From Osmia lignaria lignaria (Eukaryota; Arthropoda; Insecta; Hymenoptera; Megachilidae): 64,000 bases of DNA. Position 1 is the first letter of the stretch, and every line of letters begins with the position of its first letter. The DNA is taken from positions 4,834,001-4,898,000 of the forward strand of contig NC_135038.1 of the NCBI RefSeq assembly GCF_051020975.1, in the 5' to 3' direction. A program made the translations under genes and the position numbers. Positions 47,701 through 59,700 of the stretch are shown here, one piece after another. Below the pieces are notes generated by a model that was given only the letters and a program-made list of their open reading frames with translations, was not told the origin of the DNA and made no database searches.

Positions 47701-50700
47701 AAACTACCAAGTACCGCGAGGTCGTGTGTGTTGCGATTTGACGAATTAACGTCGCTGTAGCGTGACTCTGACACGTCCCTCTCCGTTATCGGCCAGAAAA
47801 GGCTAGTTAACTCGGCCCGGTCAGTTAAAAGGTCAACGAATGATTAAAAAGCAGCCGAGGGTAATTTCGCGATAAGCCGGTTACCGCAATGGTCCTCGGA
47901 CCAAGGCTGGATATCCTCTTCTCGTGAAACGTCGAATTCGAAAACGGTGTGTTCAACGCTAGACCGACCTAAGGTCTTTCTTCTCTCTTTTCTTTTTTCG
48001 CGAGTGGACGAGGCCGCTCGCCTCTGGCCTGGCGTGGCCTCCAAGCGAGTATACCGCTGCCGCTGGCATCTAGCCAGAGCTTATGCCAGGTTTCAACATA
48101 CCGGTCTACATGGATATTTTCGGGTTTGCGGCGAAACGACAGCCTCTACCAATCTCTCTGTGTTTTCCAAGTGTTTTATCCCCTTGCTGAAATAATACAA
48201 AATAGAAACATCAACTAGGATACAGGGAGGAGTCCTCCGAACCTACCCTCCGAAAGGGATGAGCCCATCCCGAGCTTTTATTCAGAATTTTAATATTGAA
48301 AATTTGCTAATGCAACGAACGACGCACCATGTGCGTCTTTCATTGTTTACCCTCAAAAAGTTGTTGTCTTACCTGACGAATCTCAAGGAATGTTCACCGG
48401 TGTAAATACGATGACTAAGAATATTTTTCATTGAATTCGACAATGCTGAAGCACAGACTTTTCATTCAAGATTTCGAAAAGAAACCATCCGTCATCGACG
48501 CCTGTTTGCAACTCTCGTCCTCCCGCTTCTGGCTTCGTTTTCACAGCGATTCCCCTTCTCTCTTATTTGCACGACCGTGTCACTTGCTCTACAAACATTC
48601 TGTTATCAAAATTTGCAATTGAAACGAGGCTAATTCTTTCGAACTTATTTTTTTTCTCTCATTTCTTTAATCGCGATCACACGAGTGACTGTACATAGAA
48701 TCGTGAATTTTGATGTAGTTTCTTTGGTATCAGAATCGCTTTCTGTTTCCTGTTGATTACCATCATTCGAGGTATGGTAATAGGGAACGGAGTGATGGTA
48801 AAGCTTATCTGGTCACAAGTTGCTTACTCATTATTGTGCCGGCTTAAATAATTTACAGCCCGAGAGTTACACGAGGGCACGTGGTCGTTTCCCAAGCCGC
48901 GCTCACCGTATTTACGGTTCCGTAAAACGGACCGAGCGATAAGATAACGTAGAGGCGATTTACAGTGCTCTCGGCTGATTACCAGTCGAAATGAATCAAT
49001 CTAACGAAGAACGATAGATTAGCGATCGGTCCAGCAACTTGTACATTGACATTAGAGTAGACTGTTAGCGATAGCGTGTTTTATGGTAGCGTATTTTCCT
49101 TTTTCCTTGCGTTTGGTCGCTCCTTTCAGCCTGTAATAATATATTTTACCCTTAATAACCGTCCTATAAGAGTAATTTATGATTGATAAAAATGAAATCA
49201 TTATGGTGGTCACTGACGATTGATTCTGCTGGTATTAGATTACAAAATTAATGTCCCTGGTATCATAAATAATTCATAAGATTATTTAAGATCTACCATG
49301 CCACTAGACAGTATTAATATTCAGAATATGATTTCTTGCTTCAACTCGTCACTTTTCTTGTTCCTTGCAATTTTTTTTTCTCTCCCTCTTCTGTGTCATA
49401 CTGTTCGAATAGACAGTCAAGTTAATGTAATTGAACGAATCGTACAAGTGTGCGGTGACACGAAGCCTGTACGTCGTGCTGCCTGAAAATACGGCTTCCA
49501 CGTCAAGGTTGTTGCAGATGCGACATAAAACCAGCAGATTTACAAGTTTTCGAACCTCTCGATCCATTTTCAGTCTCTTTCTTTTTTTTTTTGGAAGCTT
49601 TCTAAAATCTACATCTTCTCATTTTCTCCAATGGTCGAGCGTCCGCCATCGACTGTAAACGTTGGAACATGTATATTTGGTCAACTGGTCGGTTGAGAAA
49701 TGCCGAGGAAATGGTATTACCTTAGCAAGATGTACCTCTGTTGAGTCAATATACGTTTCGTGTTATCTGAGCAGCGAGATAGACTCTCGCGTATTCTGCA
49801 AATCTGTGCATGTTTGTCCAACGTTTGGACAGACGGATCGGTGACTAGTCTGTCAGCTCCAAGATACTATGTTCGAACGATGATTTCACTTGAATAGTTG
49901 GTCCTCTCAATTTGTTCAAATTTACATTAGTAGATTTGAGTGGAGACTGTGGCCCAGTAGAAACAGTCATACCTGGTAAGATATCTATTAGCCCTTCGTG
50001 TTTACATTTTCCTATCAATAAATACTAAAATTGCAATTACCAAGAGCTAGCATGCATGATTTGTCAAACTGGCTGATGATGAAGCGACGAATGATGAACT
50101 CTCAGTGTGTGATCCAAGTATAATAATCACATGATGCTGGTCGTTCGTTTACGTAAATCTATTTTGTTTCTGGTTGGTCACACTTTGTGTTACTTTATTG
50201 TCTAATATCTCGGTTGAACGACGTCTGTCTATCCATATAGCAGGCTAGGCGAAATAGTCACGCGTCACGACTACACGTGTGCGTGTACAGAGGCATCATT
50301 AGCGAGACTATCATTAGCCAACAAGGCCGTGAACAGGGCCGTCATCGTCGGAACACGTACCCGCATTTTAACACTTCTCCGTCTAACAATTCTTCAACCC
50401 TTTGGCACAAATCACTGCCTATACACATTCAATTTTTCCTGTACAACTTTCAGATAATCTAGTATAAACTCTTAAAAAGTATCGAACAAGCTGATATAGA
50501 AAAACTTAGTTATATTCATTATTAAAAATTTCAAATACACATACAAAGATAACAGGTACAAAAATTAATTCAAGAGGATATTTAAAAACGTGTATACACA
50601 ATGAATATTTAATTTCTCTTCAAATTACTCTTCAGTTTCTTCTTTGTGATGATATCATTAATGAACTGCAAAAAAAAAAAAAGGAATTGTTAAGATTTTC

Positions 50701-53700
50701 CATTTGAATTCTAAGTTGATACAATGTGTTAACGTTTGAAAGCCTTGTGCAATGTAAAAGGCTTATTTTATTTCTGTTTCGTTACTGAAAGTATAGAGTC
50801 TACCTCGAGTTCCCAGTACGAAGGAGCTTGCAGAAGGTGTTTGAATTGGAAAATGCATTTAAATGGATGTGCGCAAACATTCTACACCGGTGTTTACCAG
50901 TTGCATCCGCTTCCTTTTCTTGAGTAAATCTTTGTCTGTAGAACGTAGAGTGTGTAGACTATGGAAAGGGGATCATTCCCGTATTTCGTCGGATTTCCAC
51001 GTGGTAGAAGAAGCCTCGCTTTCAGGGACGTCTCTTCTTAAGAGGGTGCTGCTTCTCTTGGCTTGTTTGGTCAGCATTTTCAAATCTCTTCCATCGATTT
51101 CCTTGACAATCTCCTCCGCTTTTTTGCTCCTCCTTTTTCCACGCTGTCTTTTCCTCGATTTTCGACGTCTTCGCGATCGGCGAGATTTACGCCGCCTCCT
51201 TCGCCCTTTGCACGGAATCTCTACCTCTGTCTCCAACGAATGTCCATCGAACAGCTGTTGATTGTACGTGAAACATCCTCTGGAAATAATTTATTCACTT
51301 GGATTAACGATGTTAATTAAGGTATAAAATAGGAATGCTTTTCTACCCCTTCAGTCGTTGAAGAATCCCATAGGTAACCCCTCGCTTCAAAGCGAGCTGA
51401 ACTTGTCGTCTGACATCCTGCAAAGGAAGATCGTATTCCTGGGAAATATAATTGCTGATTTCTCGTTGAGTAGATCCTTTAACAGTCTGTAGCCTACGTA
51501 TAGCGTGCATAACTTGAGCCTCGATTTTAGGAGTTCTTTCGTTCACCATTCTGCCAGTTGTATCTAAATATCATCAATATTATCAGATCAAACCCTTTTC
51601 CAAATTAATACAAATACTCACGTTTAATATAATCATCTTTTAAACATTTCAATTTTCTGATTTAATATTCATCAATCCTCTCAGTTGGAGAAATTTTCTC
51701 TCCTCGAAATTCAATGATATAAATGTGGTATTAAAAAGAAGACGGTCACGATAGAAATTCCATGAAATTTAGTAGACACCTATTTTCGTAAAACCAATAA
51801 AGTTGCATCGCGACTCTGACGTTAAACAAACAGAGTATCCAAGAGACGATCGTCGATCAATTTTCAGCATGATTATCAATGATATGCTGTAAACGCTTCC
51901 AGTATAAATATATATGAAGATAGTTTCGCTCGACGGTTTCGCATGTCTGCTCGGATCTGTTGGTCCTGGTCCGGTGTTGGTCTACCCAAGCAGAAATAAA
52001 ACGGCACCGAATAGCGCCAGAAGAACACGGTAGACCTTTAAACAGTGACGTCATCGAAGCTGTTTTCTCATGCCTTCGTAAATATAGTACTCTTCCGCCT
52101 GTTTGACTTGCAAATTGAGAGTACAATTAGAGGAGCATTCGTAAAAAAAGTAGACAAAAAATTTGCCATTCGAATTATCGACGAGAGACGCGGTGAAAAC
52201 GAGTCGAGATTAGCTATACTCGTGTTTCGACACCTTTTAAGATATCCTGTAAAAGAATACAAAATTAACACGAGTTTCAAACATTTTTTTTTTTTCAATA
52301 ATTCGTTTACCGAGAACAGACAGCTTTGAGAAAAAGAAATATGAAAGCATTACTTCATAGATCGGTAGAAAAGATTGGGCGTGCTCGTCGATGGTGAGAA
52401 ATGTGCGTCATTAATTCAAATGTTCCGTGAATTGATCGATCTGATTTTCTCGATTACTGATTATCGATGATGACTGGAAATTCCTAAACGCATTTATTAC
52501 TATATTCTGTATATACCTGTTGCGTCTATCTATGCCTTTAATTACCTGCAATTTGATTAGATTTTTAATTCTGAATTATTATCGTTTGAAGATAGTATTT
52601 TGTCTTTGTGATATACCTCTTTGATTATTAAATGTCATTTTGATTTTAGTATGTAAATTAATTACTGCTGCAAGGTGTTCCTTTGTTTAGGTTAATCATC
52701 CTAAGTTGATTTGTTTTTTCTTGACTGAAACTCGTGATGGATTTAATTGTCGAATAGAATGGACGATCCTCGTGGTACATATCGTTCGTTTAATCGCAAC
52801 GATGGCGAACATTATTAGGTTTATCTGTAAAATGTAACGCGCAACGTTCAAAAGTTTTATTTAACTATGTAATAAATTTCGATAAGAGGAATCTTGTTAT
52901 AATGTTGCTGAGATCTCCTGCAGAGAGCAGCACGAACTGACTCTGACTCTACTGGCATCTGGCACGGGTTCATGGAATTTCGTAGCGTCATTGAATCTTT
53001 TACCATCGATGCGCGTGAATGATTGGCAAAGATGAAATTAGACACGCGTTCATTAATAAGATTCTCGATTAATTCACTGTGGTCAAAAGAAAGAAAGTTG
53101 TACGATAGTTTTATTTGATAATTTTGTCTGTCTAAGAAAATCCATGAAAGAAATTCGTATAATTTTCTTTTTGATTTCTTGATCGATAATTTCAATCGTA
53201 GAAACTGAATTATCGATATAGAGAAGGTAGATTTCAAACGATGCGCAGCGCCCTCCATTTTGTATGCGCGCGCCGCGTGGCGTCAGTTTGCCGCCATTAC
53301 GTTAGGAGGAATTTTCGAATTAGCCGGCGTGGTCATAATTTTCAGTATTTTTGTGAGAAATAGTGAGTGATTGTTGAAGAAAATGGGAACAGAGGTTGAA
53401 TTCAACATCGGGGCGAGATCGGGGACGACGCAAACGTGGATCTTCATTCGAAATCATCATTTGTAAGTCAAATATTAAATTCTATCTAATGACGCCATGA
53501 TTTTTGGCGTGCATTCCGTTTATCGTTAGAAATAAATACGATGTGCCACGTTTGGCAACGATAAATGACTTTTCGTAATAAAGAGCAGGAAGTTTGTTGG
53601 GAAACAAGCAGTGTCATTGTTTATGCGTATTTTTTTTGAAATATTGAGAAAGGTTAGGGTCTGTGAACGCGCAAGGTCATTGACACGATGACGCGTAATA

Positions 53701-56700
53701 GGGTTGTAAATCAGAAACCAGCCTCAAAGTTGAGGTTATATATCTATAAGCACGTGACTAGCCAATTACATTGAACATAAGTAGTATATTTTTATCGTAG
53801 AGATAAATTCATTAACACTCCGAGTGTTGTAATCGCGTAGGTACACAAAATTCCGTCGTTTCCATTCCATTTAATTCTTTTTATGTTCACCATAGGACCG
53901 TAACTAATCACGTGGGAAAGTATCACGTGTGTCAGGTAGCATTATAATGCGCATCCGACGTCCTTGCGGCATTCACAAGGCATTTTTCTATTCCCGTTAA
54001 ATACCACGGTGCACGGGATGAACGCGTAGCATTTATAGAATCCATGGCAATTAATGAATCGGGTCAGAAGTAGGATAAAAGATGAAAAATTTCAAAGTCA
54101 TTTTATCATTTTCAAATAGAGAAACAATACTACACTTGTACCGCCGCAAGATAACCAAATTGTAGATAATTTTAATAAATAAATATTAAATAAATGCTCT
54201 TGTTTCCCAACGAAATTTCGCTTTATAAAATATCGTTTAACCGTGTGTTCGTCTGACACGCACAGTGAAGCTCAATTAAATTGATCTCGGCAGTGTACCA
54301 TTTTATTATGGCATTGTGAAGGAACAATTGTTTTCTCACGTGTCTGAAAAACTGATTGCCAATGATGTCACGTCCGGAGAACGACCTTCGTTCTTTAGTA
54401 CGTCCGCTACCGAGTTCTGCATAGATTCAGAGATATTCTAGCTAGCGATTATTTGTAAAATTTTCACTTTTTCTCTTCCGACATGGATTAATACAGTAGC
54501 GATGGATTGAATTACGTACCGTTGTAAAATTTAGATCAACAGTAGTAGTTCGGATTTTCATTCAACAATTAATAAATCAACGTTACGTGTAATATCGAGA
54601 ACGCGTTATAAATGAAAGGCAAGCTTTTCCTCTGTATTTTAAATATCGAGAAGCAGCGGAGAGCAGAGGGATCGTTCGATACCGTGGCTGGGACTTCCAC
54701 GTGTCGGATTCACGTGTTCCGCCACGTGAAGCAGTTTTGCTGCGAATGGAAATCGTGTCGAAGGGTGGTGGTTTGACAGGGGTTGCAAGCTAGCGAACTA
54801 TTAAACGCAAAAAGCGTGAGTAAACGTTGTATACACAAGTAACTACCTTGTTTGTTAGTTGTCTCCGAGGAGAGACAGGGTTCTTACGTAATGCAAAGGG
54901 CGAATACAATAAATCGAAGTTGTATTTCCTTCATTTTTTGAAAAAAGAAAAAATTTTGCTGTTCGTTACAACACCGTATCGAGTCGATCATTAATTAACG
55001 GTGAGCTTGTGCAGGTATACAAGGGTGCAGGTGGCGAATACAAGCAATCGCATGGTAATCGATCGTCCGAGAAGGAAGGTTGTTATTTCAAAGCAATAGT
55101 AAGCAAACTAGCTTCGAATCTTGAACTTATCTTGAAAGGGGGTGGTAATTCGTTAGTAAATTATTAGATGTTAGTTTTTTCATTTCTGGTCACATTGGCC
55201 AACCGGAGGCGGTTTCCCGGTGTCGTCTTAGGACGTATATATTCTATAATTATCGCGACACGTGGTTTTATTCGAAGACGCTTCATATAAATCGGCGAAG
55301 GTTTATTTCCGTGGACCAAAATGAAAAGGGGCTTTTTAATTAATCGAACGACCAGCGAATCGTATGATTTCCAGAGACGTAATTAATTCGACAAGGTAGG
55401 GAAAATCTGTCGAGATTGGTCAGTCTGGCATGATTAAATGGTCGAAGGGGGTTATTATATCGCGGAACATTCTTCCATCGTACGATTTTGCCAGTCAATC
55501 GCAGACAAGTCGAGGACATTGATGAACGTCCCTTCCACCCCTTGTATTTTCCGGCCGATCGATCTCCATATTTAAACCGAAGGCAAAACGCTGTCTACAC
55601 ACGAGGAGAGATCGTTTCCTCTCTACCATCCACCTTCACCATTCGATCTATCTACACACGAACGTAAAACAAGCCATCGAGAGCCTTTGTTTTCTACCCT
55701 TTTTTTTTCACCTCCTTTTTCCTTGCTCAGATGGGCCAGATGCCTGGCATTCGACAGATAAAGCCCTCCTCCTCTCCCGCGTGCCTCGATTAAAATATAA
55801 ATTGCGCTCGCGCCAGAGGATACAACCCTTTCATCCTCCGACGAATCGCGCTCCACTTCCGGATAGGAAACTTTTCATCACCGAACGAACGCCTAACTCG
55901 CGGTCTCTTTTACACCTAATGCCTGGTGATTAATCAGATTTCACGATATAAAAATAGGAGAATTGTAGGAGATACAAAGGCATCGATGTAAGGAGTACGT
56001 TGACTCGAATTGACCCGACCTGGGGCAACGCGACACGTTCGACGACAAACTGTCGCATATCGAAACGATCTCGCGAACGGATCATTGAGACCGGGTCCGA
56101 TTTATGTATGCTTTTACAAAGAACATTGCGCCGGGACGCGTTACGCAGCCATCCATTTTTTCTCTCTAGATTCGCCATTCGACTTAATCTTGCATGGGAC
56201 ATTAATAAAACATATCGTTTTAGCTGAAACACGGTTATTGGCTGATGAACCTAATTTTATTTTCTCTGGATAGATTCATCTTCCAGTTACTCGATTTACT
56301 TAGGTTGTTCGAAAATTCTCTGCTAATTGCAATAGTATCCCCCAATTTGGTCTTTTATTATTATACCAAAGATTCGTATCGTTTCGATCCCCATCCGCAC
56401 TGGGAACAATCGAACGTCCCATTAAAAGCGGTCGTCACCTCCTCGAATTGGAGTATCAATTAGTGAATGATTAATTTTCGAATGCATTATTCATCGGTGA
56501 AAAGTGAATCGCTAATTAAACTTTCACCATCGATTCTCTAACGAGGTAAAAAAAAAAAATTTATTTCCACACCTTTTTTGCTATGAAATTGATTAAAAGT
56601 ATCGTAGATATATCGGTGTTCGATTATTAATCGTAGTTATTTTCCGCGTTTGTCGTATCGAATTTCATTCTTTTGTCGCGGTGGTTGAAATAAAGTGGAA

Positions 56701-59700
56701 CGGAGAGTTTGCCGGGTGGGGTGTAAACGGTACACGTGACCGAGGAACGTGCCTGCTGGTGCACGTGGACTCGAACATATCCTCCCCCGGTGTCCGGATC
56801 CGTTTCTCACTCGTCCAGCCTCGTGCTTTCAACCCTCTTTTGCTCGAGGCGGAGGAGGAGAGGAACCTGTTCCTCTCAGTCATCCTCGAGCCTCTTCGGG
56901 CTGTACGCGTCGTGCGACATCTTTCATCCGTTCTCCAAGCAACTCGATCGACTTCCGTTTCCCGTTCGTTTTCTTATCTCTTACGAGAAGCCTCTTCATT
57001 TCGATTATTTTCTTCGTCGTTCAAGAATGAAAGGGTTCTTTTCTACTTACATGTACACAGTGATCACCATGTGCATATATCGTGATCTATATACGCATAC
57101 GTATATGTGCAGTCGTATAGATTCGTATACGATCATACATACGCGATAGGAAGTTGTTGGGGTGTTGTGCAGGTAATTACATGGTGAGCATCTTCGAGGA
57201 GTGAATGTTTAACACCTTTTTTTGTTTCTTTCAATTGAAAATTGGGTACTATAGAGTAGTTTGTTAAAATTGTGGGTTTTTAAATTTTTTTATTGGAGAA
57301 ATTATTGATTGATTAATTGATCAGTGGTTGTGGAGACATTTCGCCTTCGCAAGGGTTTTGGAGAGTATTCTTTTTGAAAAATTAAATATCTTTAGGGATC
57401 GGTAGAGAAAATCACGAGATATTCGCGTGCAGGGGTCCTTGGTGACTCGCGTGCCGTGCTCGTTTCTCGAGAACGCGTTTCATTCCGTCAATTAAAAGCG
57501 ACATAATATCCTACAATCATCCGTCAGCTCGATTCAAAGTTCTTTCATCCGTCGCGAAAATCCACGTGACGTTGCTCGGATAGATTTTTCTAGGTTCCAG
57601 TCGTGTGATTGTGAGAAAATCTAAAGTATCCCTCGAAAAACTGGCTCGAATTTATATCGCAATTCGATTTTTCTACAGTTGGATGAAAATATCAAAGTGA
57701 TCCACCATGAGTTTGATCAGTGAAATTTGACCGCGCTTGAATTTCGATCGTCGCCGAGCGAAGGACTTTGTGGACGAACAGAAAACATACTCGATCCTGG
57801 TGTTAATTAAGTAGAAGTGAGAAGATAAAAAATATTCATTGCTCCTGGTCCGAATGGGTAGCGAAGAAGGAGATGGAATGGCGAACGTGGATGTCGCTGC
57901 TTCCTGGCAGCAATATTATACATGGTGTGGCCCCTATTCCCATCCTCATTCCCATTCTCATCCACCGCCTCAACCGCACGCTCATTCCCATCCTCATTTC
58001 CCTCATCCGAATCATCTGAACCAGTATCAGCAACAATCGTTGGCGGCGTCCACCGCAAACGCGTCCGCCCACTATTCGACGCCTCAGCAGTATCATCTAC
58101 AGCTACAACCGTCTCAAACGCCACCCTTGCATCAACAACAGCAACAACAGCAACAATTCCATCCTGTCAGAGGACAGGCGACACTTAGAAGAGGCTCGCC
58201 TTACGAACGACCAGGTATCCGACACACAACCATATCTGCAAATCAATTCGACGTTTCTTTTTTATCGTCGATTTAAGTACGATTGGGTAAATTAATTAAA
58301 CTTTACGATTAATATTGTCCTTGGCTTCCGGATATATCTATTATCCGAAATCTTGGCTGCAACCCTGGAGAATTGAACGCGGAATTATGTAACCGGTCGA
58401 TCATCACGCAACGTCAATCACCAAATGGTTAATAATGTTGGATGGTTTAGGCTTTTTTTTTTTTTTTCGTGGATACATCATCTTGATTAAAATATACCAG
58501 GGGAATCGCGTTTCTTCTATGGAAATCTCTTGGTACCACCAAGAGAAGATGAGATTGCGTAGCGATTAGTATTATAAAATAATAAAATAGAAGAGAAGTT
58601 GGTAGTATAAAACGACGACAGATCCGGTCGAATAAAAGCAACAGATTTCCCATGAATAATTCAGCGTCCGTTTGAACGACGGTTGCGTCGGGACTTGTTC
58701 TTCATCCCTCGGTGACAGTCTTTCAGACAGGGTGAATTTGCCTCGGTTGATCGTCCTTTTCGTCCAGGACATTTTTGTCTTATAGATTGGGTGCTTACGC
58801 AAAACAGTTTTCCACGAGAATTCCGTTTCTCTTCAGTCGCGTCGTCGCGACGCCTCTACTGTTTCTCTGATCCATTTTTGAATCTTCTAATCTTCTTCGA
58901 GATTCAAATTAGTGACTTTGAAATCATTTTCTTCCGTCTATGCTTCCCTATAGGTACCAAGAATCCGTCCGGAAACCAGGTCTTAAAACCAAATACAGTG
59001 TTATTTCCTCAATTTAATTTAATTTAAATACAATAAATAAATTCGAATCTAAACTAGGTTTTAGGCATCTAAGAAGGATGAAGTTTCTGAAACATCATTT
59101 GTTACTTCTGGAGTTCTAGCAACGCGAGAGGAAGCGGCTCATTATCGGTTACGGTGATCATTTTCTACAAGATTGCATCTGATTATAATGATTATCGTGT
59201 AGTCAGCTCGTTTGCCGACGGCCTCTCGACGTTGTTCTTTGATCATCCATCGATAGGACGGTTCGTTTGGTTAAACCTTTTGCTATTCTAAAAGTGTTGC
59301 GTTTATTTCGGAATATTAACCCTTTAACAGCTAATATTTTTGCTAATATAAAATAAAAATAAAATACAATACAAAAATTCTTTTAAAATAGAATATCACT
59401 TTGGTTATATAATTAGAATGTAATCGGCTCTGCTAAAAGTATCCGCAGCTAAAGGGTTAAATTCGTTTCAATGAGGCATTGAAAAGATGAAATAATGGAG
59501 GATTATATGGAACGAACAGCGGTTTGAATGTACATTTAGGGTATCCAAAATAGGTCCAATGTTTAGGAGTTTCAAAAAAAAGGAGATTGAAATTGTCGCG
59601 TTTTGTAATTCTATTATTGCTCCAGTTGGAGATTATTCGCAACAGAGAACGCGTTGTTCGCAATTCTGAATAATCAGAAGACAGTAGCGGGGCAACGTGG

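Larger units (their letters stand above)
51550..57853. other. Intron of the unidentified gene, right part, with exon B leader
   Basis: 51550-52100 is the upstream region of the linker-histone-like gene. 56680-57100 is GC-richer with several overlapping long frames on the plus strand; it may be a leader of first exon B, but no frame is preferred. Nothing else was identified apart from the promoter-like segment near 53240. Confidence 0.5.

Noticed and set aside
50863..51320. Two plus-strand frames of 85-132 codons
   Set aside because: They are antisense shadows of the Arg-rich exon of the linker-histone-like gene (Leu/Phe/Ser translation of reversed Arg codons).
56681..57149. Several 90-137-codon plus-strand frames
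   Set aside because: Three frames open at once in a GC-rich stretch; no frame is favoured. More likely an untranslated leader.
57807..58124. Minus-strand Asp/Gly/Asn-rich frames
   Set aside because: Shadows of the His/Pro-coding repeats in first exon B.
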